Positions 6,341-13,187 are shown, counted from the stretch's first letter. The stretch: 22,255 bases of DNA from Candidatus Pacearchaeota archaeon (GCA_003693875.1 RFLO01000002.1:1-22255); one strand, 5' to 3'. Notes: generated by a model not told the origin, from the sequence alone. A program made the numbers and translations.

Positions 6341-6734
6341 TCAAGCCCTCCTCCAAAGACCTATAAGCCCTAAGGGACAAAGAAACATTTTTTGGAATTT
6401 TGTGTGGATCAAACCAAACCCATGTTTTATCCCCTCCTGCTGCTCTTGGCTCCCCCTTGACATAACATTCGTAAAGAAGCACAACTTCTCTTCTGTTGCC
6501 ATAACAAACCTCGCGAACATCAAGAAAGTCCAACTGAGAAGACATCAGTCCGGTTTCCTCAAGAACCACCTGACGAGCAATATCTCCCGCCCTCTCAAAC
6601 TCCTGTGCGTAGTCTCTGCTTACCGCACGCTCCGGAAGTGTCCAGACTTCTCTTTTTCCTGAGTTAAGTCCAAGAAGCACCTTCCCGTCACGCTTCACAA
6701 CCCCTGCGACAAAAAAAATCCTCCCATCCTTCAT
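6327..6734 (-). CDS. Nudix-fold protein with degenerate Nudix box
   Basis: A 135-residue protein with the overall layout of a Nudix hydrolase: strand FFVAGVVKRDGKVLLGLNS, then VWTLPE, the Nudix helix region at 41-63, and LDFLDVREV, VVLLYECYV and TWVWFDP strands. The consensus box Gx5Ex7REUxEExGU reads D41...E47...Q55-V56-V-L-E59-E60-T-G62-L63. The metal-binding EE pair is kept, but Gly, Arg and the first Glu are replaced, and the usual LPGG is LPER. It may act on an unusual substrate, be weakly active, or serve as a binding module. The start overlaps the rfcS stop as ATGA and the end overlaps rfcL, so the three genes are translationally coupled, which suggests a nucleotide- or replication-linked role (inference). 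Confidence 0.85.
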   Translation of the reverse strand: MKDGRIFFVAGVVKRDGKVLLGLNSGKREVWTLPERAVSRDYAQEFERAGDIARQVVLEETGLMSSQLDFLDVREVCYGNRREVVLLYECYVKGEPRAAGGDKTWVWFDPHKIPKNVSLSLRAYRSLEEGLNGGE

Positions 6735-7705
6735 GCCTCTCCCCTCCCGGCAAGAATAAAACTTGCAAGAAGCGCTTCAAGCTGGATAAATTCGTCGCTT
6801 CCCTCAACAAGCCTAAATTCTGCCTCGCCGGTCTTTTGGGTAAGCTTTACTTTCAAGGCATCATCAATTGGAAGATTCCAAATCTCTTTTTGTATTGCCT
6901 TGATAACATCCTGGCCAGAAATAGACTCTCTAAGCATAATGTCGAGCAGTTTCTCTCGAGAGTTCTTAAAATCGCCTGCAAGTGCGTAATCTAAAACAAT
7001 TTTTATGTCGGATGGCTTGGCTTTTGAAACAATGGTGTTGACAAGCTCTGGAGTAATGTTTGGAGAAATAGATGCTGTTGCTTGCAAAAGATTAATTACC
7101 CTGCGACAATCCCCCTCACTTGCCTCATAGAGGGCGTCAAAAGCTTCGTCTGAAACAGAAAGCCCCTCATTAAACGCAATAACCTCAATCCTCTTTTTTA
7201 TGTCCCTTTTTTCCAAAAGCTGAAAACGAAAAACGACCGTTCTGGATTGTATAGGGTCAAGGATTTTTGAAGAGTAATTGCACGAAAGTATGAAACGGCA
7301 AGTTGATGTAAAATTTTCCATAGTCCTTCTAAGTGCCTGTTGCGCCTCTCTTGTCAAGGCATCTGCCTCATCAAGAAAAATCACCTTAAAAGGAACATTG
7401 CCTATCGCCTTCGTTCTCGCAAAGTCTTTGACCTTCTGCCTTATAACATCAATCCCGCGTTCATCGCTTGCATTAAGTTCAAGGTAGTTTTCTCTCCAAG
7501 AATCTCCAAAAAGCTGGCGAACAATGATTAAAGCAAGTGTCGACTTCCCCGTCCCAGCAGGACCTGCAAAAAGAAGGTGGGGAATGTTCAGCGAATTAAC
7601 AAGAGACTTAACGCGACGTATAATCTCCTCTTGCCCAACCATCTCCTCAAATTTCCTTGGCCTGTACTTTTCGGTCCAAACCTCAGAACTATAACTTTCA
7701 ATCAT
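6731..7705 (-). CDS. rfcS: Replication factor C small subunit
   Basis: ATPase subunit of the PCNA clamp loader. All landmarks are visible: VWTEKYRPRKFEEMVGQ, Walker A AGPAGTGKS at 47-55, ELNASDERGIDVIR (RFC box IV), Walker B VIFLDEADALT with DEAD at 112-115, FILSCNYSSKI (sensor 1) and IQSRT, where Arg155 is the Arg finger of the SRC motif (here SRT). EGDCRRVINLLQ is sensor 2. The 324-residue length is typical and no intein interrupts it. I chose ATG 7705 over the TTG just upstream because a TATA box (CTTATAAATAA) is centred about 24 nt away. It is the first gene of the rfcS-Nudix-rfcL operon. Confidence 0.97.
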   Translation of the reverse strand: MIESYSSEVWTEKYRPRKFEEMVGQEEIIRRVKSLVNSLNIPHLLFAGPAGTGKSTLALIIVRQLFGDSWRENYLELNASDERGIDVIRQKVKDFARTKAIGNVPFKVIFLDEADALTREAQQALRRTMENFTSTCRFILSCNYSSKILDPIQSRTVVFRFQLLEKRDIKKRIEVIAFNEGLSVSDEAFDALYEASEGDCRRVINLLQATASISPNITPELVNTIVSKAKPSDIKIVLDYALAGDFKNSREKLLDIMLRESISGQDVIKAIQKEIWNLPIDDALKVKLTQKTGEAEFRLVEGSDEFIQLEALLASFILAGRGEA

Positions 7706-7723
7706 CAAACCCCAACAGAGACA

Positions 7724-7734
7724 TTATTTATAAG
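7724..7734 (-). promoter_or_regulatory. TATA box of rfc operon
   Basis: CTTATAAATAA on the minus strand, about 24 nt upstream of the rfcS ATG at 7705, in the gap after the eL41 gene. Confidence 0.65.
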
Positions 7735-7749
7735 AATTGTTGTGTTAAA

Positions 7750-7860
7750 TTACTTCTTCCTCTTCAGCTTCCTTTTTCTTTTTTCTTTTTTAAGCCTCTT
7801 GCGCTGCCACTTCCAACGCATTTGGCCTTTCTTCTTCCATCTTCGGCTCGATCTTTTCAT
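7750..7860 (-). CDS. rpl41e: Ribosomal protein eL41
   Basis: A 36-residue, extremely basic ORF beginning MKRSSRRWKKKGQMRWKWQR and then almost entirely Lys/Arg with a few Leu and Glu. The pattern MKRxxRxWKKKGxMRWKW closely matches archaeal L41e from memory, and the length is typical. eL41 is the smallest ribosomal protein and sits as a single helix at the subunit interface. I read it directly from the reverse complement; it is below common ORF length cut-offs. A TATA box (TTTTATAAAG) is centred about 25 nt upstream, at the end of the helicase gene, so it has its own leaderless promoter between the helicase and the rfc operon. Confidence 0.93.
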   Translation of the reverse strand: MKRSSRRWKKKGQMRWKWQRKRLKKEKRKRKLKRKK

Positions 7861-7880
7861 ACAAGCTACCAAAAAACCTG

Positions 7881-7890
7881 CTTTATAAAA
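7881..7890 (-). promoter_or_regulatory. TATA box of eL41 gene
   Basis: TTTTATAAAG on the minus strand, about 25 nt upstream of the eL41 ATG at 7860, just after the helicase stop codon at 7892-7894. Confidence 0.65.
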
Positions 7891-7891
7891 C

Positions 7892-9430
7892 TTACTCAAA
7901 AAGCCTCTCCTGCTTGTCTTTCTCTTTGAAACCTTCCTCTAATCTGTGTATGTTCCTTAACATTCTTTTTTCCTTACGATAAGCAGAATAATGATATGCC
8001 TGGTCTCTCGTGTTTTTCGTGACAAGAATTTTAAGGGAACCTGGAAAAAGTCGTGCAGTCCTGCCGGCTCTTTGAATTTTTCGAATAGCTGAGGGAACCG
8101 GCTCGTAAAATATCACCTCACTTACCTCCGGAATGTCAAGCCCTTCTTCTGCAATAGAAGTTGCAACAAGAACATTAACTGTTCCCTCCCTGAATTTTTC
8201 AATCAATTCCTTTTGCTCTTTTTGCTTAAGTCCTGTCACTTCATCGCCATGTTGCTTAATTGCCTGTCCGACAAAAATCTCAGCAGAAACCCCCTCAATC
8301 TTGTTCAAGAGTCTTGCAATCTTCCGAACAGTCTCACGAAATTGTGCAAAAACAATAACTCGCGAATCCTTTTTCTCATCAAACCTCTTGCGAACAAGCT
8401 CACAGATTTTGCCTAACTTTGGATGCTCAATACCGCAGGAAAGAGCAAGGGTATAAGCCTTGCTAAATCTCTTGTCCCTTGCAAGCTTTTGAACGCCACG
8501 CGATTTCTTCTCACTTGCTTGTTGAAAAATTTCCCGAAGATAGGCAACAAAAGAAGAAAGAGTCTGCGTTTCTAAAAGCTCAATAGCGTGTAAAATCTTC
8601 AAGGCAACAGCACAAGCAGAAACTGCCCTCATTCGTCTGCCGTCCCTTGTTCTTCGAAGCTCCTCAAAAAGTCGGCTTTGAAGCTTTAAAAGCAAAACCT
8701 TGTTGGCAGGGCCCTTCAAAAAATTTCCGTTACGAAGTTCCTGGATTTTTTCCTTTACAATCTCTTCTAAAAGAGCCCTTATCTCAATAAATTCTAAAGG
8801 AAATGAAACTTCAATTTTCTCAAATTCAAGCTCTTTTAAATAGGGTAAAACGTCTGGACTTCTGCGTGTTCTAACCTCTACAGCCTCAATTCCAAGATTG
8901 TTGCAAACCTCTTGGATTTTTTCCTTATCAGAGCCCGGAGAAGCCGTAAGTCCAACAATCCTTTGGTGTCGTGCGCTCTTACGATACTCTCCTGATATAT
9001 AGCTGTAAGCATAATTCTTTGTGCAACGGTGGCACTCATCAATTACAAGAAGGCAGACATCTTCTAAGTTATAAAAGCCCTTCCTTAAATCATTAGCAAT
9101 GCATTGCGGAGTTGAAAAAACAAATTCTGCACTTTGCCAGATTTTCTTCCGCCTTGATGAGGGAGTTTTTCCCGTGAAAAGTTGCATATCTGCCCAGTTA
9201 TCTGGAAGAAGCTTCTTAAAGGACTCAAAATGCTGCTCTATAAGTGGCCTTGTGGGTGCAAGAATAAGAACTTTTTCTATAGGAAACTTCTTAAATCTCT
9301 CAACAGCAACCATTGCCGCAATAAGAGTCTTCCCCGTCCCGGTAGGTAAAACGACAAGACAATTCTTCTTGACACAGGTCTGAAAAATAGCCCTCTGATA
9401 ACTCCTTGGATTAAGATTGATTTCCTTCAT
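7892..9430 (-). CDS. Hef/FANCM-type SF2 DNA helicase
   Basis: Superfamily 2 helicase matching the N-terminal helicase part of archaeal Hef and eukaryotic FANCM/Mph1, which remodel stalled forks and branched DNA. Motifs: RSYQ (Q-motif-like), LVVLPTGTGKT (Walker A 29-35), APTRPLIEQH (Ia), FSTPQ (Ib), LLVIDECHR (DECH 131-134), GLTASP (III), VIVFAQFRETV (IV), LVATSIAEEGLDIPEVSEVIFYEPVPS (V) and QRAGRTAR (VI, 453-460; Ala replaces the more common Gly). A helical insert lies at about 210-350, as in Hef. The nuclease/HhH half of Hef is missing; an XPF-type nuclease is encoded at 2307-2957. I chose ATG 9430, 1 nt after the upstream stop, giving 512 residues; an in-frame start 27 nt earlier overlaps the neighbour. 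The protein ends KQERLFE, a possible minimal PCNA-binding motif. Confidence 0.93.
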   Translation of the reverse strand: MKEINLNPRSYQRAIFQTCVKKNCLVVLPTGTGKTLIAAMVAVERFKKFPIEKVLILAPTRPLIEQHFESFKKLLPDNWADMQLFTGKTPSSRRKKIWQSAEFVFSTPQCIANDLRKGFYNLEDVCLLVIDECHRCTKNYAYSYISGEYRKSARHQRIVGLTASPGSDKEKIQEVCNNLGIEAVEVRTRRSPDVLPYLKELEFEKIEVSFPLEFIEIRALLEEIVKEKIQELRNGNFLKGPANKVLLLKLQSRLFEELRRTRDGRRMRAVSACAVALKILHAIELLETQTLSSFVAYLREIFQQASEKKSRGVQKLARDKRFSKAYTLALSCGIEHPKLGKICELVRKRFDEKKDSRVIVFAQFRETVRKIARLLNKIEGVSAEIFVGQAIKQHGDEVTGLKQKEQKELIEKFREGTVNVLVATSIAEEGLDIPEVSEVIFYEPVPSAIRKIQRAGRTARLFPGSLKILVTKNTRDQAYHYSAYRKEKRMLRNIHRLEEGFKEKDKQERLFE

Positions 9431-9431
9431 T

Positions 9432-10061
9432 TCAAATAACAAGATGGGACCATACAAAAAGGATGCCTAAAACAGATGCTGCAGCTGCCCAGAGTCCGCG
9501 GCTCCCAAAAAATATTTTTGACCCATCAAGACTGGAAAATGGAACAATTGACCAAATTGCAAAATAAAGGCTAAATCTTGCAAACATTCCAAAGCCTGCC
9601 AGATAACCGGCAATTGCAAGAACCACATTGGCTATTATTCCCCAAAGAGCAATCCACGCAATATGCCATTCAGTTACTTGGGTAAAACGATAAATGCCGT
9701 GCCGCCTTGAAGCCCTTTCTGGCTTTGGAGCAACATCAAATTCAAGAACAGCAAGCCACCAAAATGCTCCCCAGCTAAAAAGTGAAACAAGAAGGGGAAG
9801 CCAAATCATTGGAATTGGCTGCTTAAGTCGCATGTCACTCCTAAACCCAAATTGACTAAAAGTCCAAAACTTAGTCTTAACATCAACATCAAAAAATCCG
9901 CCAGAAATCTTTTTAGCTAAAATGTTCACGACAATAATTATCAAAAAGCTCAAAAGAGCTGCAAGGGTGGCTCCCTTGTTCGAGAGAGTTGTGGCAAAAG
10001 CCAAAACAACCGACGAGATAACGACTATTCCTGTTAACTGGACAAATTCCTGCGAATCCAT
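9432..10061 (-). CDS. Polytopic membrane protein resembling M50 site-2 proteases, lacking HExxH
   Basis: A 209-residue protein with about six hydrophobic segments (roughly 8-25, 31-50, 85-107, 133-155, 160-175 and 188-208). The C-terminal half recalls S2P/M50 intramembrane metalloproteases: EWHIAWIALWGIIANVVLAI resembles the conserved AGPxxN helix, and IVPFSSLDGSKI (177-183) resembles the LDGG motif that supplies a zinc-binding Asp. No HExxH is present, so it is probably inactive or not a protease; the homology itself is tentative. It precedes the Hef-type helicase with a 1-nt gap, so the two are probably co-transcribed, an unexpected pairing of a membrane protein with a repair helicase. Its promoter TATA box lies about 27 nt upstream. 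Confidence 0.75.
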   Translation of the reverse strand: MDSQEFVQLTGIVVISSVVLAFATTLSNKGATLAALLSFLIIIVVNILAKKISGGFFDVDVKTKFWTFSQFGFRSDMRLKQPIPMIWLPLLVSLFSWGAFWWLAVLEFDVAPKPERASRRHGIYRFTQVTEWHIAWIALWGIIANVVLAIAGYLAGFGMFARFSLYFAIWSIVPFSSLDGSKIFFGSRGLWAAAASVLGILFVWSHLVI

Positions 10062-10080
10062 CGACGATTCAAAGTCTTTG

Positions 10081-10093
10081 TTTTTTATAAAGC
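10081..10093 (-). promoter_or_regulatory. TATA box of M50-like/helicase operon
   Basis: GCTTTATAAAAAA on the minus strand, centred about 27 nt upstream of the ATG at 10061. Confidence 0.65.
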
Positions 10094-10131
10094 TAACTAA
10101 TCAAAACAGCTTATGTTTTAGAAGACAGAAA

Positions 10132-10142
10132 TGTATTTAAAT
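10132..10142 (+). promoter_or_regulatory. TATA box of PRC-barrel operon
   Basis: TGTATTTAAAT centred about 26 nt upstream of the ATG at 10163. It would drive the PRC-barrel gene and the first membrane paralog. Confidence 0.6.
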
Positions 10143-10162
10143 GGAAATTTTTTAGTTGGGTT

Positions 10163-10456
10163 ATGTTGAAGATAAAGCGTATGAGCGAAGTGATAGGCAG
10201 AAAAGTTTATACAGATTCTGGGGAGCTCTTTGGAATTGTTGAGGAAGTCAATATAGTTGATAATCGTGTAGATGGGTGGCGAATAGTGGTTTCGCGCGAC
10301 TCTGGTTTTCTCCAGTCACTTGGGGGAGCAAGAGGGATAATCGTACCCCACCAGTTCATAAAAGCTATTGGGGACATCGTAATAATCAGTCGGAACGCTG
10401 TGCCCGTTCAATCAGGAGAAGAAGACCTCCCATTAGAAGAAGAGGATTTAATTTAA
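10163..10456 (+). CDS. PRC-barrel domain protein
   Basis: A 97-residue protein with one PRC-barrel: KRMSEVIGRKVYTDSGELFGIVEEVNIVD, then GWRIVVS, ARGIIVPHQFIKAIGDIVIIS, and an acidic tail (GEEDLPLEEEDLI). PRC-barrels occur in 16S rRNA maturation factors, photosynthetic reaction centres and many small archaeal proteins. Two archaeal cell-division proteins (CdpB1/CdpB2 in haloarchaea) are also small PRC-barrel proteins, so an adaptor role at the membrane is one possibility. Position decides little between these. It lies 7 nt upstream of the first of three membrane paralogs and shares its promoter. Confidence 0.85.
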   Translation: MLKIKRMSEVIGRKVYTDSGELFGIVEEVNIVDNRVDGWRIVVSRDSGFLQSLGGARGIIVPHQFIKAIGDIVIISRNAVPVQSGEEDLPLEEEDLI

Positions 10457-10463
10457 AAACAAA

Positions 10464-10958
10464 ATGGTATTTGGAGAATTTTTTTCAACAATAGTTTTGC
10501 CATTCCTTCTAATCTTCGTGCTAACTTTTGCTATACTTCAAAGATCAAAACTTTTAGGAGAGAACCCACGAACAGACTCATTAACTGCGCTTGCAATAGC
10601 CCTTCTCTTTGTAAGTGTCCCGACAACTAGAACCATCGTCATAAAAATAATCCCTTGGATTGGCGTTGGGGCTGCAGCACTCCTTTTATTTTTCATATTA
10701 TACGGTTTTGTTTCAGGAGAAGTCTTCGAAGCTAATAAGGGGGCACCTAAGTGGGCAAAAATAACTTTTGGAATTTTAATCGGAATTTTCTCCATTACCG
10801 TAATTGTTCTCGTATCCGGCTTAGACCAGATTATCTCAAAAACATTCAGTGGCACCGGTAAGTCAGTTTGGGAGAATATTTTCCTGATTGTGGTAGTCGT
10901 TGGTGTCTTCTTTATAGCCGTCTTTTCTGGAAAAAAGAGCAGCAGCACGGACGACTAA
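10464..10958 (+). CDS. Membrane protein, tandem paralog 1
   Basis: A 164-residue protein with about five hydrophobic segments. Near the N-terminus, FFSTIVLPFLLIFVLTFAILQRSKLLG (about 6-32) is a helix followed by a basic turn and then LTALAIALLFVSVPTTR. The same arrangement recurs in the next two genes, so the three are probably paralogs. It ends with a short polar Lys/Ser tail (KKSSSTDD), suggesting a cytoplasmic or exposed terminus. It is co-transcribed with the PRC-barrel gene (7-nt gap). I recognise no characterised family. Its setting, opposite a FlaI/FlaJ-type gene cluster, suggests a part in a surface or secretion apparatus, by inference only. Confidence 0.8.
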   Translation: MVFGEFFSTIVLPFLLIFVLTFAILQRSKLLGENPRTDSLTALAIALLFVSVPTTRTIVIKIIPWIGVGAAALLLFFILYGFVSGEVFEANKGAPKWAKITFGILIGIFSITVIVLVSGLDQIISKTFSGTGKSVWENIFLIVVVVGVFFIAVFSGKKSSSTDD

Positions 10959-10967
10959 CTGACCAAC

Positions 10968-10979
10968 AAATATATAAAT
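10968..10979 (+). promoter_or_regulatory. TATA box of membrane paralogs 2 and 3
   Basis: AAATATATAAAT centred about 26 nt upstream of the ATG at 11000. It gives paralogs 2 and 3 a promoter of their own. Confidence 0.65.
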
Positions 10980-10999
10980 CTTATTTTTCTCCTTAACAT

Positions 11000-11536
11000 A
11001 TGACAATTACAGACGTCCTAAATTACTGGAATGAGGCTGGAGTGTTCTCATACGTCCTGCCGTTTCTTCTGATTTTTGCTGTTGTATTCGCACTGATAAG
11101 AAGAACTCAAATATTGAGCAGGTCAGGAGAAGAAAACAGAACACTTGAAGCAATCATTGCGGCTTCAATTGCCCTCCTCTCGCTTCAATACGATGTCGTT
11201 CCCTCCTTCTTTTCAAACATATTCCCCAAATTTGCTGTTGGTTTTTCAATTCTGCTCGTAGCCTTAATTCTTTTAGCCTTTAAAGGGGAGAGTCAAAACG
11301 TTAACAACTGGCTGGTGTGGGCTGCAATAATTGCTACAATCATCTGGGCACTCTCAGAACTTGACTTTTTTGGTTATGGCGCAGGGTTCTCAACCTCCTA
11401 CTTCCTCTACTCCTCGGATTTCTGGACCCTTGTTATCATAGCTCTTGTAATCTTCATAATCTACAAAATAGTTTCCCCTAATTCCCCCAGAGGGGACACA
11501 TCCCATAGAGGAGGGCGGGGAAATCAACAAAGCTAA
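11000..11536 (+). CDS. Membrane protein, tandem paralog 2
   Basis: A 178-residue polytopic protein aligned by eye with its neighbours: FSYVLPFLLIFAVVFALIRRTQIL at about 16-39 corresponds to VLPFLLIFVLTFAILQRSKLL in paralog 1, and LEAIIAASIALLSLQ corresponds to LTALAIALLFVS. Further helices follow at about 75-93, 104-117 and 139-157. The C-terminal tail is polar and Gly/Arg-rich (SPRGDTSHRGGRGNQQS), unlike the tails of the other two. It has its own TATA box and is followed by paralog 3 with one base between stop and ATG. Function is unknown. Confidence 0.8.
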   Translation: MTITDVLNYWNEAGVFSYVLPFLLIFAVVFALIRRTQILSRSGEENRTLEAIIAASIALLSLQYDVVPSFFSNIFPKFAVGFSILLVALILLAFKGESQNVNNWLVWAAIIATIIWALSELDFFGYGAGFSTSYFLYSSDFWTLVIIALVIFIIYKIVSPNSPRGDTSHRGGRGNQQS

Positions 11537-11537
11537 A

Positions 11538-12014
11538 ATGGAACCAATTTCACTTTCAGCAATAAGCTTCTTTATGCCCATTTTCTCATTTTTATTAGTT
11601 TTTATTATCATCTACGCGGTCCTTAAAAAAACGGGGTTCCTTGGTGGAAGCGAATCGGTAATGCTTTTTGTGTCCTTTATCCTTGCAAGTTTTTTCATAG
11701 TAGAAGCTTCTCTTGTTGAATTCGTAAGAATAAATTCAGCGTGGATTGCAACTGGTGCAGTCCTAATCTTCTTCGTAATGCTCCTTATAGCCTTTATGCC
11801 CGGAAAAGAGCCTTTATCTGTGTTAACAAAAGGAAACTGGTTTGCGTGGGTGGTTCTTGCCGCAATTCTCGCACTCTTCATCTTTTCTTCAGCCTACGTA
11901 TTCAAATGGACAATTAACTGGTCCAAGGCAGAAAAAATTGTTTCAAATGACTGGGCCGGACTAATAATCCTCCTAATAGTTGCAGCACTTGTCTCCTGGA
12001 AAATAAAGGGATGA
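11538..12014 (+). CDS. Membrane protein, tandem paralog 3
   Basis: A 158-residue polytopic protein. The N-terminal FFMPIFSFLLVFIIIYAVLKKTGFLGG matches the helix-plus-basic-turn block of paralogs 1 and 2, and VMLFVSFILASFFIVEASLVEFVRI corresponds to their second helix region, though it is the most diverged copy. Further helices are at about 70-87, 105-122 and 141-156. It is probably translated from the same mRNA as paralog 2. Its stop codon touches, without overlap, the stop of the convergent coiled-coil gene at 12015, so the plus- and minus-strand halves of this locus meet here. Confidence 0.78.
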   Translation: MEPISLSAISFFMPIFSFLLVFIIIYAVLKKTGFLGGSESVMLFVSFILASFFIVEASLVEFVRINSAWIATGAVLIFFVMLLIAFMPGKEPLSVLTKGNWFAWVVLAAILALFIFSSAYVFKWTINWSKAEKIVSNDWAGLIILLIVAALVSWKIKG

Positions 12015-12755
12015 CTACTTCTTTTTCTTGCTTCGCGGCTTTTTCTTTTTAAGCTCGTTATATGTGTCAATCAAAGGATTCATAAGCTTCGAAACTGTGT
12101 TGTGCAAATTGTCCAAGTCCTTTTTTATAACTTCAGTATTCTCTCCAAATTCCCCAATCTTCCCAATTACTGACTTGACTAAAAGCTCAATTCTGTCCTC
12201 AATTCTTTTAAGCCTCTCGTTAATGCTTTTTATCCTTGCCTCTGCATCAATCCTAAATGTTCCCATCTTTTCAATTTCTTTTTTAATCTCATCAATTCTT
12301 TCCGAAACCACCTGCCCAGCAATCTCTGAAATGGTTTCTGTGTCATAGGCTGGAGCAGAGTAATAATCAGAATAGGTCGCATCGTATGCCTGAGGTGTCT
12401 GAGCATAATACGCCTCTGGCGATTGCTCCTGCGAAGGATACTGAGAAGAATAACCTTGCTGTGCATACTGGGCATCTTGCGGGGCCTGTGGCTCTTGTGC
12501 TGGCTGTTGAGCCTGGGCATAGTCTTGTGGTTGGGATGCATAATCTTGTGGTTGGATGCTTCCTTCCGGCTGCTGTTGAATCTGTTCTGTTCCAGCGGCT
12601 TCTACAGGCGCAGATACGGCCGACTTAATTCTTGCCTGATTCAAAGCATCCTGAATCTCGGATGTAGACACCCCCTCATTTCTAAGAATTTGAACAATGT
12701 CCTCATCAGAGTATCCCTGTTGCTGAAGCTCCAGAATCCTATCAAGTGCCGCCAT
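12015..12755 (-). CDS. Coiled-coil protein with UBA-like N-terminal domain and Gln/Pro/Tyr linker
   Basis: 246 residues in three parts. Residues 1-45 (ALDRILELQQQGYSDEDIVQ, then RNEGVSTSEIQDALNQA) form a small three-helix domain like UBA/CUE or similar helical heads common in archaeal proteins. Residues about 48-138 are low complexity, rich in Gln, Pro, Ala and Tyr with PQDYA repeats, and look disordered. Residues about 141-237 are heptad-like coiled coil (AEARIKSINERLKRIEDRIE), ending in a very basic tail (KKKKPRSKKKK). There is no signal peptide or membrane segment, so it is probably cytoplasmic. It lies downstream of the pilin-like and coiled-coil genes. A scaffold role linking the filament ATPase or platform, as FlaC/FlaD-type coiled coils may do in archaella, is possible but unproven. 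Confidence 0.82.
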   Translation of the reverse strand: MAALDRILELQQQGYSDEDIVQILRNEGVSTSEIQDALNQARIKSAVSAPVEAAGTEQIQQQPEGSIQPQDYASQPQDYAQAQQPAQEPQAPQDAQYAQQGYSSQYPSQEQSPEAYYAQTPQAYDATYSDYYSAPAYDTETISEIAGQVVSERIDEIKKEIEKMGTFRIDAEARIKSINERLKRIEDRIELLVKSVIGKIGEFGENTEVIKKDLDNLHNTVSKLMNPLIDTYNELKKKKPRSKKKK

Positions 12756-12779
12756 ACTAATCCTTCATTCCCATTCTTT

Positions 12780-13148
12780 TTATTTGTTTCTTTTAAGCTT
12801 CTCTTCTATTAGCTCCTCAACATCCTTGCGACGCATAAACTCAAGAGGCTGGAAATCGCGGAGCATACGCTCTAAAACAATCATTTCACCACGCTTAACA
12901 TACTTCCCCATTTCATCAACAATCTGCGCAGAAACCTTCTTAAGAGACTCTACATCCTTTTCAAGTTTAGCTACAGCCTCCCTTAACTCCGTAATTTCCT
13001 CATCAATATCTTTCTTTACATCAATGAGATTTTTGCCTAAAAGAAGAACTCTTTCGCGAACAAGCTTGCTCTTCTCGTCAAGGTCCCGAACCCGCGTGCC
13101 AATGTCCGACAAAACAAAAGAATCCTGGTCTTTTTGAGCTTCTACCAT
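12780..13148 (-). CDS. Small coiled-coil protein
   Basis: 122 residues, highly charged, with a long predicted coiled coil at about 12-78 (TRVRDLDEKSKLVRERVLLL, then EEITELREAVAKLEKDVESLK). A short helical C-terminal part follows (ERMLRDFQPLEFMRRKDVEELIEEKL). No membrane segment or known catalytic motif. The start is ATG 13148 rather than the TTG just upstream, because a TATA box (CATTATAAACT) is centred about 26 nt away. It lies 24 nt upstream of the UBA-like coiled-coil gene, so the two are probably one transcript and their products may pair. The family is not recognised. Confidence 0.75.
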   Translation of the reverse strand: MVEAQKDQDSFVLSDIGTRVRDLDEKSKLVRERVLLLGKNLIDVKKDIDEEITELREAVAKLEKDVESLKKVSAQIVDEMGKYVKRGEMIVLERMLRDFQPLEFMRRKDVEELIEEKLKRNK

Positions 13149-13167
13149 CAATCTATCAAGTTTTAGA

Positions 13168-13178
13168 AGTTTATAATG
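13168..13178 (-). promoter_or_regulatory. TATA box of coiled-coil gene pair
   Basis: CATTATAAACT on the minus strand, about 26 nt upstream of the ATG at 13148. Confidence 0.6.
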
Positions 13179-13187
13179 ATTTCTTTT

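Noticed and set aside
5147..7705. Intein insertions in the clamp-loader genes
   Set aside because: Walker A regions run without interruption in both rfcS and rfcL and the lengths are not inflated.
8133..8456. Plus-strand frame of 107 codons
   Set aside because: Antisense to conserved helicase motifs IV and V; no independent support.
10538..10948. Minus-strand frame opposite membrane paralog 1
   Set aside because: The plus frame has paralogs next to it and a conserved helix pattern; the minus frame is unsupported.
12028..12812. Several plus-strand frames opposite the coiled-coil gene
   Set aside because: They are Leu/Ser-rich translations of the complement of Gln/Lys/Glu codons; the minus frame shows a UBA-like head and heptads.
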